Positions 27,300-35,436 of a stretch of DNA of 64,000 nt are shown here, piece after piece. The notes under the pieces are model-generated. The model made no database searches. It was not told the origin of the DNA and worked only from the letters and a program-made list of their open reading frames with translations. The translations under genes were made by a program, and so were the position numbers. Position 1 is the first letter of the stretch. The number at the start of each line of letters is the position of its first letter. This DNA is from Bradyrhizobium sp. OK095 (GTDB taxonomy: Bacteria; Pseudomonadota; Alphaproteobacteria; Rhizobiales; Xanthobacteraceae): positions 558,001-622,000 of the forward strand of contig NZ_FOBX01000002.1 in assembly GCF_900109945.1 (NCBI RefSeq), read 5' to 3'.

Positions 27300-27875
27300 C
27301 TAGCCGCGTCGCTTCAGACTGAAGCCCAGGCTCACCCAGCCCGCGCCCGCCATGATCAGGTCGATGCCGAGGAACAGGCCGAGGATATAGACGCTGTTGA
27401 CCGGCCAGCGCGCCAGGATCAAGAGCCCAAGCAGCAGCGTGATGACGGCCGACAGCGCCACCCAGACCCACGGGCTCTCGCGTTTCATGCTGAAGGCGAG
27501 AAACAGCCTGACGGCGCCGGAGGCCAGCAGCGAGGCGCCGAGGAACAGGGTGAGCAGTGCGGCCGCGAACAACGGGTTTTCGAAGGTCAGGAAGCCCGCG
27601 ACGATGTAGAGCATGCCGAGCAAGGCCCAGATCACGAACTTGCCCCAGCTCTTCATCTGGAATGCGCCGATCACCTCGGTGACCCCGGCGACGATCATCA
27701 TCGCGCCGACCACGATCACGCTCGCCACGGTCGCCATCACCATGCTGCCGAGCGCGACGAAGCCGGCGATGAGATAGACCAGCCCAAGCGCGACGATCCA
27801 GCCCCATTTGGCATGCAGTGCCGCGATGCCCGAGCCGAGACTTGAAGGATGAGAAATATCCGAGGCACTTGTCAT
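27300..27875 (-). CDS. HdeD-like (DUF308) membrane protein
   Basis: A 191-residue inner-membrane protein with six predicted helices in three hairpins (for example WGWIVALGLVYLIAGFVALG and LLGLLILARWPVNSVYILGL). The repeating pattern of the HdeD/DUF308 family is clear, including the late helix ending IDLIMAGAGWVSLGF. HdeD supports acid resistance at high cell density in Escherichia coli; in other bacteria the role is undefined. The start at 27875 has an AGGAG box and the longer frame to 27989 is not hydrophobic. It lies alone between the binding-protein gene and the kinase pair. Confidence 0.88.
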   Translation of the reverse strand: MTSASDISHPSSLGSGIAALHAKWGWIVALGLVYLIAGFVALGSMVMATVASVIVVGAMMIVAGVTEVIGAFQMKSWGKFVIWALLGMLYIVAGFLTFENPLFAAALLTLFLGASLLASGAVRLFLAFSMKRESPWVWVALSAVITLLLGLLILARWPVNSVYILGLFLGIDLIMAGAGWVSLGFSLKRRG

Positions 27876-28016
27876 GGTGGCCACTCCTGCATGCGAAGCC
27901 CCAGAGCGCATCTTTAGGATAGCACGCGCCAGGCTGGGACAACAGCCAGCAGAGCAGTCCGTGCCCGCGCCAACATTGATGCAAATCAAGATCGAATGCG
28001 GCGCGTCACGCCCATC

Positions 28017-29132
28017 TCAGTCCGGAATGCTGAAATAGAACGCCGCGCCCTTGCCGATCTCGGCCGTGGCCCAGATTCGCCCGCCATGGCGCTGCACGAT
28101 GCGCGATGCGATCGAGAGGCCGATCCCCGTGCCCTCATACTGATCGGAATCGTGGAACCGCTGAAACGCCGAAAACAGCTTGTCCGCCTGCTGCATGTCG
28201 AAACCGGCTCCGTTGTCCCGCACACAGTAGATTCGCTCGCCGGCTTCAGTCCAGCCGATCACCGTGATCAGCGGCTTCTCGCGGGCCCGGGTAAACTTGA
28301 AGGCGTTGGCGAGCAGATTGACCAACACCTGGCGCAACAGGGCCTGATCGCCGACGCAGGCGGGAATGTCGCCGACATGGACGGTGACCTCGCGGCCGTC
28401 ATGCTGCCGTCGCAATTCGTCCACGACCTCGCGAACCAGTGCTCCGGTGTCGACCGCCCCCTTCGACAAGGGCTGGCGGCCGAGCCGCGACAGGCGCAGC
28501 AGCCCGTCGATCAGGCGCTGCATATGCTCGCCGCTTGCCATGATGGCGCCGACCAGCTTCCCGGGTCCCTCCGGCCATTGCGCGGCGTGATCCTCGATCA
28601 GCGTCTCCGCATATCCGACGATGACCGAGAGCGGGCCGCGCAGATCGTGCGCGACGGAATAGGAGAACGCTTCGAGCTCCCGGTTCGCCGCCTCGAGCTC
28701 GGTGGTGCGCTCGCGCACCCGCTGTGCGAGCTCCGCGTTCTCAAGGCGCAGGCGCCGCACAGCCAGCGCGCGCTCCAGCACGGGAATGACGACACTCAGC
28801 TTGAACGGCTTGAGAATGTAGTCGAGCGCGCCCGCCTTCATGGCCTCGACCGCGGTCGTGATGGTTCCGTCGCCGGTCATGATGATCCCGACGAGGTCCG
28901 GATCGATCTCCTGCGCGGCCCGCAGCAGCGTGATGCCGTCCATACCCGGCATCATCAGGTCGGCGAGCAGGAGATCGCATCTGGCCCGCCGCAACTCCGC
29001 CAGCGCGGCCTGGCCGTCCGTGAAGCCGACCGCCTCGTAGTCGTCCCCCGGCAGCGTATCGCACAGCGCCTTCATCTGCGCCACTTCGTCGTCGACAACG
29101 AGGATGCGGGCCTTCGAAACTGTCGTCGGCAT
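28017..29132 (-). CDS. Response regulator-histidine kinase hybrid (REC-HisKA-HATPase)
   Basis: A 371-residue soluble protein. Residues 8-125 form a receiver domain with phospho-acceptor D58 (LLLADLMMPGMDG) and the late lysine in DYILKPFK. A short coiled coil follows, then a kinase core with H162 in FSYSVAHDLRGPLS and ATP-binding boxes (NAFKFT, CVRDNGAGFDM, GTGIGLSIA). A receiver at the N-terminus means the kinase is itself controlled by phosphorylation. It starts 6 bases after the stop of a larger membrane kinase that ends in a receiver domain. The pair probably forms a relay, but no DNA-binding output is encoded here, so the final target is elsewhere. Confidence 0.92.
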   Translation of the reverse strand: MPTTVSKARILVVDDEVAQMKALCDTLPGDDYEAVGFTDGQAALAELRRARCDLLLADLMMPGMDGITLLRAAQEIDPDLVGIIMTGDGTITTAVEAMKAGALDYILKPFKLSVVIPVLERALAVRRLRLENAELAQRVRERTTELEAANRELEAFSYSVAHDLRGPLSVIVGYAETLIEDHAAQWPEGPGKLVGAIMASGEHMQRLIDGLLRLSRLGRQPLSKGAVDTGALVREVVDELRRQHDGREVTVHVGDIPACVGDQALLRQVLVNLLANAFKFTRAREKPLITVIGWTEAGERIYCVRDNGAGFDMQQADKLFSAFQRFHDSDQYEGTGIGLSIASRIVQRHGGRIWATAEIGKGAAFYFSIPD

Positions 29133-29138
29133 TGTTCT

Positions 29139-31769
29139 CTATCCTGCCGCCATCGCGCCTGACGGGCCGTCAGGCCCGCAGCAGCGCGCCAGCGCCTCGC
29201 GCAACTCGCGCATCTTCGGCGGCTTGCTTAGGAGATAGTCGACGTGCGGCGGAATGTCATCCTCGGATGTGAGGCGCTTGCCCCAGCCGGTCAGCATGAT
29301 CACGGGTGTCGTCGGCGAGGCGTTCTTGATCGCGCTTGCCACCTTGCGTCCGTCGACGTTCGGCATGCCGAGATCGGTGACGACGGCCGCAAAGGCCTCG
29401 CCGCGTTCGGAGGCGGCGTGGAACGCCGCAATGCCCGCGGCGCCGCCATTGGCCGTCACGACGACATGTCCCTCGGTCTCCAGCGTATTGCACAACGACC
29501 GGAGCAGCAGTGGGTCGTCGTCGACCAGCAGCAGCCGCAGTCGCGGCGGTCTTGCGGTCTCGGGCCTGTCCTGCGACGGCGTGGCGGACGGCGCTTCCGG
29601 CACCGGAAAATTCAGCGAGACGATTGTGCCGAGGCCGACCGCGCTGTCGACCTCGACCTCGGCATTGTGCCGCCTGGCGACGCCGTAGACCATCGCAAGG
29701 CCCAGTCCGGTGCCGCGCTCACCCTTCGTGGTGAAGAACGGCTCGAGGCAACGCCGCCGGGTCTCCTCGTTCATGCCGACGCCGTCATCGCCGACCTCGA
29801 CCCGCACCTGGTCCGGGCCGCCCCCGCCGCTCAGCAGCCGCGTGCGCAATGTCAGCGTGCCACCGCCGGGCAACGCATCGACGGCATTGAAGATGAGATT
29901 GATCAACGCTTCCCTGATTTCGCTCTCGACGCCGGAAACCGCGGGCAACGGCTCGGTGAGCTCGTTGCGCAGCGTGATCACGGTTCCGCGGAGCTGCGGC
30001 ATGTCGCTCCAGCGCGCCCGCGTCAAATCGGCGACCTGCCGCACCAGCTCGTTGAGCTGGACCGGCCGCAGCGTCAATTGCGGCTCGCGCTGCCGGTAGA
30101 ACTCCCGCATGCGCGTGACCGTGTGGGCGACGTCCTCGACCGAGCGCTGGATCGTCTCCAGATAGTCGCGCGTGCGCACGCTGAGGTTAGGCTCCGCTTC
30201 CAGCAGGGATTGCGTATAGAGCGACACCGGCGAGAGCGCATTGTTGATGTCGTGGGCAATGCCGCTGGCCATCTGCCCGAGGGCGCGCAGCCGCTCCTGC
30301 TGCATCACAGCCTGCTGCGTCTGCCGCAAATCCTCATAGGCCTGCTGAAGGGCACCATGGAGTTGCGCCTGATGGGCCGCGAGCGCCACATGCTCGCTGA
30401 GCTGCCGCAGGAACTCGCATTCGCCACTGCTGAAGCTGCCCTCGTCCCTGCGTGCCGCAACAAGGGCGCCGAACACCTTGCTCTCCACCTGGAGCGGAGC
30501 GAGCACCATCGCGCGCAATCCGCCGCGGGCCAGCCGCATCGGAAACGGGAAGGATGATCGCGCGATATCCGGCTCGTAGACGAGCTTGCCCAGCATGCAG
30601 CGCGACAGGCCGTTCTCGTCGATGTCGATCCGCGCGCGCTCGGGCATGGCAAGCTCCATCGCGAGCGCGCCGCTCTTGAGCCCGACGCATTCCACCGTCA
30701 GGACGTGGTCGACGGTATCGTGAAAGCACAGGCAGGCGAAATCCACCGGCAACTGGTCCTCCAGACTGCGGATCACCACCTGGAAAATGCTCTTGAGATC
30801 CTGCCGCTCGCCGATCGCGCGCGTGATCTGGTGCAGGAGACTGAGCCGGGCGAGCTGGGCCTGCGTCTTCTGCTCGGCCTGCCGGCGCACGAGAATCTCG
30901 GATTCCAGGGCCAGGTTGGTCGACGCGAGCTGCGTGGTCCGCTCCTCGACCCGCTGTTCGAGCTCCTCGTTCAAGCGCGCGAGCTCGGTTTCCGCCAACA
31001 TCCGCTCCAGCATGTCCGAAGACGCCATCTGCATCATCGCGAGCAGCAGGACGATACGTCCGGAAATCTTGCCGAGGTGAGCGACCATCGCCTCGGTATC
31101 GTGCGGTGCCTCCGAATACAACATCGCGACGTGGCCGAGCATAACGGCGGCGCCCATCAGGGCCAGCGGCCGGAAAATCCGGTCCGTCAGTCGCAAGCGC
31201 CAGCACAGGACAGAAGTGACGAGCCACAATGGCGGCGCCAGGATCAGCACGGGACGGGTGATATCGAGCAGGCCCGGCGGGCTATATGGCGGAAGGCGCT
31301 GGAAGATCACGACCAGCAGCACGGCCACCACCGCCATGAACAGCGCGAAGGCCGGAATCCCGCCCCGATCCCGCCGCGACGACCAGATCGTGGCGAGAAT
31401 GCCGATCGCGAGGATGTGCGCCGCGGGCGGCCACGTCGCGGGCCTGAGGAATTCCCGCAACTCCATAAGGAACGCCAGCGACCCCGACCATTCCACGATC
31501 ACCAGGACATGGAGGAACTCCAGGAAGAAGGTCGCGGCGAAAGCAATCGCGAGCCGCTTGAACAGCGGCTGTTCGATACGCGTCCCCGTATCCCAGAACA
31601 GCAAGGCCAGCAGCCCCGTGATGAGGGTGATGCCGGTATCCAGGATGGTGTGGAGCTCGGGATAGTCGCGTCGTCCGGTCGTCAGCAGCAGCGCACTGCC
31701 GACGCCGAAGGCGATCAACACGCCGACGACGCTGAACGACGAATTCACGGTCCTGGTTGCCGTGCCCAT
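29139..31769 (-). CDS. Membrane hybrid histidine kinase (7-8 TM, GAF, HisKA, HATPase, REC)
   Basis: An 876-residue sensor. Residues 1-250 contain about seven or eight transmembrane helices of the MASE type. A coiled coil follows (RLNEELEQRVEERTTQL), then a GAF-like domain (about 320-470), a kinase core with H506 (MASGIAHDINNALSPVSLY) and ATP-site boxes (NAVDALPGGG, VGDDGVGMNE, GTGLGLAMVYG), and a C-terminal receiver with D799 (VVTDLGMPNVDG). Such membrane domains often sense lipid or small hydrophobic signals, but the ligand here is unknown. It is followed after 6 bases by a soluble kinase with an N-terminal receiver, implying a phosphorelay. The 117 bases upstream hold its promoter. Confidence 0.92.
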   Translation of the reverse strand: MGTATRTVNSSFSVVGVLIAFGVGSALLLTTGRRDYPELHTILDTGITLITGLLALLFWDTGTRIEQPLFKRLAIAFAATFFLEFLHVLVIVEWSGSLAFLMELREFLRPATWPPAAHILAIGILATIWSSRRDRGGIPAFALFMAVVAVLLVVIFQRLPPYSPPGLLDITRPVLILAPPLWLVTSVLCWRLRLTDRIFRPLALMGAAVMLGHVAMLYSEAPHDTEAMVAHLGKISGRIVLLLAMMQMASSDMLERMLAETELARLNEELEQRVEERTTQLASTNLALESEILVRRQAEQKTQAQLARLSLLHQITRAIGERQDLKSIFQVVIRSLEDQLPVDFACLCFHDTVDHVLTVECVGLKSGALAMELAMPERARIDIDENGLSRCMLGKLVYEPDIARSSFPFPMRLARGGLRAMVLAPLQVESKVFGALVAARRDEGSFSSGECEFLRQLSEHVALAAHQAQLHGALQQAYEDLRQTQQAVMQQERLRALGQMASGIAHDINNALSPVSLYTQSLLEAEPNLSVRTRDYLETIQRSVEDVAHTVTRMREFYRQREPQLTLRPVQLNELVRQVADLTRARWSDMPQLRGTVITLRNELTEPLPAVSGVESEIREALINLIFNAVDALPGGGTLTLRTRLLSGGGGPDQVRVEVGDDGVGMNEETRRRCLEPFFTTKGERGTGLGLAMVYGVARRHNAEVEVDSAVGLGTIVSLNFPVPEAPSATPSQDRPETARPPRLRLLLVDDDPLLLRSLCNTLETEGHVVVTANGGAAGIAAFHAASERGEAFAAVVTDLGMPNVDGRKVASAIKNASPTTPVIMLTGWGKRLTSEDDIPPHVDYLLSKPPKMRELREALARCCGPDGPSGAMAAG

Positions 31770-31886
31770 ATCGCCACCGCGGGAAAGATCGCTTCAGAGA
31801 CACAAACGATGCGAATCAAGGTCTGCAATTTTTCGCCCTTTTCCGCACCGCACGCAATCTATACGTGCGGGACGGCGGGCGAAAGC

Positions 31887-32780
31887 CTACCGCAGCACCG
31901 CCTTGCGCACATCGAGCACGGCCTGCGCCCATTCGGCGGGCCGTTCCTGCGGCAAATTATGGCCGGCCCCCGTGAACACGCGCCGCTCGAAGAAGCCTTC
32001 GAACTTGCGCGCATGATGCGCGGTGCCGGGATTGACGCCGTCGCTGTCGCCGTCGATCGCAATCGTCGGGACGCGCACCGGTGGCTGCGCGGCGAGCCCC
32101 GCCTCGATTCCGGCATAGGCGGGATCGCCCTCGACCAGCGCGTAGCGATGGCGGTAGGAGTGGATCACGACATCGACAAAGTCAGGGTTGTCGAACGACA
32201 CAGCGCTTGTCTCGAACGTCGCGTCATCGAACGCCCATGTCGGCGACCACATCGACCACAACTGGCGTGCAAAGCCGCGGCGGTTGCGCTCCAGCGCGCG
32301 GCGGCCGCGCTCGTTGTGAAAGAGATATTGATACCAGAGCGCGGCTTCCTCCGGCGGCGAAGCCGGCTCCATGGCGCGCGCGATGTTCTGGATGTTGTAG
32401 GAATTTCCGGACACGAGCCCGACCACGCGCTCGGGATACAGCACCGAGACCACGCAGGCCGCACGCCCGCCCCAGTCGTAACCACCGACGACCGCGCGCT
32501 CGATACAAAGCGCGTCCATGAAGGCGAGGAGATCGGCGCCCAGCGCCGCCTGCTCGCCGGAGCGCAAGGTCGACGCGGAACGGAAACGCGTCGGCCCATA
32601 ACCGCGCAGCCAGGGCACCAGCACCCGCGCGCCCGCCTGCGCGAGCAGCGGCGCAGTCGCAGCATAAGCGTTCACGTCATAGGGAAAGCCGTGGCCCATG
32701 ATGCAGGGCCAGCCGTCGGGCGCGCCGTAGTCGAGATAGGCAATGTCGAGAACATCCGTGGTGACGGTTTTCGGCTGCAT
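31887..32780 (-). CDS. Alpha/beta hydrolase
   Basis: A 297-residue soluble alpha/beta hydrolase without a signal peptide. The oxyanion motif is GHGFPYDVNAY and the nucleophile elbow is VGGYDWGGRAACVV, with aspartate D102 in place of serine, as in epoxide hydrolases and dehalogenases. The catalytic histidine is in TGAGHNLPQERP near the C-terminus and a late acid in AIDGDSDGVNPG. The start at 32780 has a GAGG box; the longer frame to 32882 overlaps the divergent gene. Relatives are annotated as soluble epoxide hydrolases. The substrate is unknown and the neighbours give no clue. Confidence 0.88.
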   Translation of the reverse strand: MQPKTVTTDVLDIAYLDYGAPDGWPCIMGHGFPYDVNAYAATAPLLAQAGARVLVPWLRGYGPTRFRSASTLRSGEQAALGADLLAFMDALCIERAVVGGYDWGGRAACVVSVLYPERVVGLVSGNSYNIQNIARAMEPASPPEEAALWYQYLFHNERGRRALERNRRGFARQLWSMWSPTWAFDDATFETSAVSFDNPDFVDVVIHSYRHRYALVEGDPAYAGIEAGLAAQPPVRVPTIAIDGDSDGVNPGTAHHARKFEGFFERRVFTGAGHNLPQERPAEWAQAVLDVRKAVLR

Positions 32781-32883
32781 GCTGCGCACCTCACTTCGCG
32801 GCAGGATAAATCGGCTATCGCAAACGATCCAACCCCTTTTCGGCGTCGTTTCCTCACCAACACAGACGATCGAGAGGTACAAC

Positions 32884-33216
32884 GTGGTCTACGTCTCCAT
32901 GACCGGCTTTCGTCCCCGGGGCATCACACGACTGCCGACGTTCTGGTGGCGGACGATCCGATCGTTCAGGCAGGCGCAACGCGCACCGGGCAATCTTGCC
33001 ACCGCCGCCCGGCTCGTCGACGGTGTCTACCATACCATGACGGTGTGGTCGGACCCGGCGAGCGTGCGTGCCTTCGTGGCGAGAGGCGCACACCTGAAGG
33101 CCATGAAGGATTTTCGTAAGCTTGGAGCCGGCTCCACCTATGGATGCACCTGCGACGAGATCCCGACCTGGGACACCGTCTACGACCTCTGGAAGCGTTA
33201 CGGCCGCGAGGTCTGA
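32884..33216 (+). CDS. Small DUF3291-like dimeric alpha-beta barrel protein
   Basis: A 110-residue protein starting at GTG 32884, six bases after a GAGAGG box (an ATG 15 bases later is the alternative). The sequence VYVSMTGFRPRGITRLPTFW, then YHTMTVWSDPASVRAFVARG and HLKAMKDFRKLGAGSTYGC, has the beta-alpha-beta pattern of the small ferredoxin-like barrels that include DUF3291 and antibiotic-biosynthesis monooxygenase-like proteins. Function is unknown. Its position just upstream of the RpoE/ChrR stress island may be meaningful, but it lacks the TGATCC-type promoter element seen before the three neighbours. It is divergent from the hydrolase gene. Confidence 0.75.
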   Translation: MVYVSMTGFRPRGITRLPTFWWRTIRSFRQAQRAPGNLATAARLVDGVYHTMTVWSDPASVRAFVARGAHLKAMKDFRKLGAGSTYGCTCDEIPTWDTVYDLWKRYGREV

Positions 33217-33398
33217 GCGCGAACTCGGGCGGCCACGACCTTTGCGCGCGCCTCCTGCTCCCCTTGCCCGGGCGTCACAAGACTTTGCTGGTCGATCATC
33301 CGGTTGATGACATCGACTGGTTCCGCCCTCGCGCCCAGCAACTGGAACCCCGCTTGTCGCAGGCCGGAGGAACGCCTAAGACATGACTACCCGGCAGG

Positions 33399-33426
33399 TG
33401 ATCCAAACGGCGGCGGCCAGCGTTTC
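33399..33426 (+). promoter_or_regulatory. Predicted RpoE-type promoter upstream of the sigma/chrR operon
   Basis: TGATCC at 33399-33404, 16 bases, then CGTTTC at 33421-33426, ending 26 bases before the sigma-gene ATG. TGATCC is the -35 motif known for RpoE/ChrR-type ECF sigma factors in Rhodobacter and relatives. The identical layout before two further genes in this island supports autoregulation. Confidence 0.7.
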
Positions 33427-33452
33427 TGAACGGATACACCAACCGAGGCTTC

Positions 33453-34109
33453 ATGAACGCCGGTCTTCCAGCCCTGAGCAGGCCCGTACGGAGCAGACCT
33501 TCCGTGCCCGCTCGGCGCTGGATCCGGTTGCAACGGACACCATTTGAAAGGCCCAAGGCGACGGTGGAATGGGCTGAATTGATCGGACGTGTCGCGGTCC
33601 ATGGCGATCGCGATGCCTTCAGGCTTCTGTTTGAGCATTTCGCTCCTCGCGTGAAGGGCCTCCTGATGAAGATCGGGACGGACGCCGACACCGCGGAGGA
33701 AATTGCGCAGAGCACCCTGCTTGCCGTCTGGCGCAAGGCGGCTCAATTCGATCCATCGTCGGGCGGCGCAGCCGCGTGGATCTTCACGATCGCGCGAAAT
33801 CTGCGCATCGACGCGGCCAGACGCGCCGTGCGACAGGCGCGTGCCGACCAGCCCGGCTTCATCGATGAGGCTGACGACGTCGTGGACTCACCCGAGATCC
33901 TCATGACCCGGGGCGAGGACGTGTCGCGCGTTGCGGCCGCGCTGCTTCGCCTGTCGGAGGAGCAATCCAGGGTGGTTCGGATGTCGTTTATCGAGGAGCG
34001 CCCACATGCCGACATTGCCGAGAGCCTCGGTATTCCCCTGGGAACCGTGAAATCCCGCATCCGACTGGCCATGAACCGACTGCGAGACCTGCTGGACGAA
34101 TCGACATGA
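33453..34109 (+). CDS. rpoE: ECF sigma factor, RpoE/ChrR-partner type
   Basis: A 218-residue extracytoplasmic-function sigma factor. Region 2 runs from about residue 45 (GDRDAFRLLFEHFAPRVKGL, then TAEEIAQSTLLAVWRKA, AAWIFTIARNLRIDAAR) and region 4 from about 165 (LSEEQSRVVRMSFIEE, HADIAESLGIPLGTVKSRIR). The first 35 residues are an unusual basic extension, so a start further downstream is possible, but ATG 33453 has a GAGG box and sits correctly after the predicted promoter. The stop overlaps the start of the chrR-like gene (ATGA). In Rhodobacter the homologous pair answers singlet oxygen: ChrR releases RpoE, which turns on photolyase and other protective genes. Confidence 0.93.
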   Translation: MNAGLPALSRPVRSRPSVPARRWIRLQRTPFERPKATVEWAELIGRVAVHGDRDAFRLLFEHFAPRVKGLLMKIGTDADTAEEIAQSTLLAVWRKAAQFDPSSGGAAAWIFTIARNLRIDAARRAVRQARADQPGFIDEADDVVDSPEILMTRGEDVSRVAAALLRLSEEQSRVVRMSFIEERPHADIAESLGIPLGTVKSRIRLAMNRLRDLLDEST

Positions 34110-34753
34110 CCATCAACCACCACCCACCGGATGAACTGCTTGCCGATTTCGCAACGGGCCGGCTCGACGAGGCCGATCATCTCGTCGTCGCCGTGCATAT
34201 CGCGCAGTGCCCGGCTTGCCGCCGCTTTGCCGGGGCCATGGAGCATCTGGCCGGCGCCACGCTTGAGGAGACCGCACCGGTTGCGATGAAAGCCGATGCG
34301 TTCGCGGCGATCGTGGCAAAGCTGGACGAGTTGCAGCCGGCGCCGCGCGCGGATGTCCCGCCTCCCGACGTCCTTCCGGACGATGATTTGCCGGAGATCT
34401 TGCGCCGCTGCCGGTTCGGCAAGCAACGCCGCGTGGCACCCGGCCTGAAGCTTCAACCGATCATTCTGCCGAGCGCGAAACAGTCGCGCGCGTTCCTGCT
34501 GTGGTCTGCGCCGGGCGCACGCATGCTGCAACACTCGCACTCGGGAACGGAACTGACCTGCGTGCTGAAGGGCAGCTTCAGTCACGAAGCCGGCCGCTAC
34601 GGCCCTGGCGATTTCGATTTCGGTGACGGCGACGTCGATCATCAGCCGGTCGTGGGGCCAGATGAGCCTTGCCTGTGCCTGGTCGCCATGTCCGGAGACC
34701 TCGAATTGCATGGACTGCTTGGCCGGTTGATTTCACCCTTCGTCCGGCTTTGA
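34106..34753 (+). CDS. chrR: ChrR family zinc anti-sigma factor (cupin)
   Basis: A 215-residue protein with both ChrR domains. The N-terminal anti-sigma domain has the zinc ligands H6, H31, C35 and C38 at the positions known for Rhodobacter ChrR. The C-terminal cupin domain has H143, H145, E149 and H179, again at the expected spacing for its second zinc site. This full set argues for a working singlet-oxygen/organic-peroxide sensor: the N-terminal domain holds the sigma factor, and the cupin is needed for release. It is translationally coupled to the sigma gene by an ATGA overlap. It should act in the cytoplasm near the membrane, with no transmembrane segment. Confidence 0.95.
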   Translation: MTINHHPPDELLADFATGRLDEADHLVVAVHIAQCPACRRFAGAMEHLAGATLEETAPVAMKADAFAAIVAKLDELQPAPRADVPPPDVLPDDDLPEILRRCRFGKQRRVAPGLKLQPIILPSAKQSRAFLLWSAPGARMLQHSHSGTELTCVLKGSFSHEAGRYGPGDFDFGDGDVDHQPVVGPDEPCLCLVAMSGDLELHGLLGRLISPFVRL

Positions 34754-34775
34754 TGCTCGCCTCCGCTCGCGGAAG

Positions 34776-34803
34776 TGATCCAGGATCTCGCCGCCATCGT
34801 TTC
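34776..34803 (+). promoter_or_regulatory. Predicted RpoE-type promoter upstream of the second sigma factor
   Basis: TGATCC at 34776-34781, 16 bases, CGTTTC at 34798-34803, ending 27 bases before the ATG at 34831. Both hexamers and the spacer length are identical to the element before the first sigma gene, and both carry an A after TGATCC. This implies that the first sigma factor drives the second sigma factor and the photolyase. Confidence 0.7.
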
Positions 34804-34830
34804 CTTGCTGACTGATGCGGGAGACGAAGC

Positions 34831-35436
34831 ATGAGCTGCGGTCGCGCCGTTCAAAGAGATTCGAGCATCGAGCGGTTGAGTGTCCTGCTCCGGCGCGCCG
34901 GAAGCGGCGACCAGCAGGCCTTTGCCGAATTGCATGCGTCGACGCGAAACAGGTTGCGGAAGACCGCGCTGTCGGTGTCGCCGTCGATCATCGATCTCGA
35001 CGACCTGCTCCAGGAAGCCTATCTCAAGATCTGGAAAAACGCCGCGAGCTTCGATTCCCAACGCGCTTCGCCCATCACGTGGATGTGCACGATCATGCGC
35101 AACACCACCATCGACGCGCTCCGGCTGAAGCAAGTTGCAAGGGCAGACCTGGACGAGGCGTTGTCCGTGCCGGACGCCGGAGGGCGGGACCCCGACCCAT
35201 TCGACTACGATCTCGTTCGGCCGATCGCGGCCGGCGTTCTTGAAAAACTTCCACGCGATCGCCGGCATCTCCTCTCGCTCGCCTATCTCGAGGGCGAGAG
35301 CAGGCTCAGCCTGTCGCGGCGCTATGGCGTACCCGTCGGCACGATCAAGACCTGGCTGCATCGCACGCTGGCCTCGGTCCGCGTCGATTGCCTGGCCTGT
35401 GTTTCGGGGGCGACCACACCGCAGCCCCATCCGTGA
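34831..35436 (+). CDS. Second ECF sigma factor, no cognate anti-sigma adjacent
   Basis: A 201-residue sigma-70 family protein. Region 2 (GDQQAFAELHASTRNRL, DLDDLLQEAYLKIWKNAASF, ITWMCTIMRNTTIDALR) and region 4 (LPRDRRHLLSLAYLEGESRL, RYGVPVGTIKTWLHRTL) are both present. It differs clearly from the RpoE-like protein next door. The C-terminus carries a CLAC pair (C187, C190) just after the recognition helix, which could bind metal or form a disulfide. No anti-sigma gene follows; instead its stop overlaps the GTG start of the photolyase gene. It probably extends the stress response of the upstream sigma factor, whose predicted promoter precedes it. Confidence 0.9.
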   Translation: MSCGRAVQRDSSIERLSVLLRRAGSGDQQAFAELHASTRNRLRKTALSVSPSIIDLDDLLQEAYLKIWKNAASFDSQRASPITWMCTIMRNTTIDALRLKQVARADLDEALSVPDAGGRDPDPFDYDLVRPIAAGVLEKLPRDRRHLLSLAYLEGESRLSLSRRYGVPVGTIKTWLHRTLASVRVDCLACVSGATTPQPHP

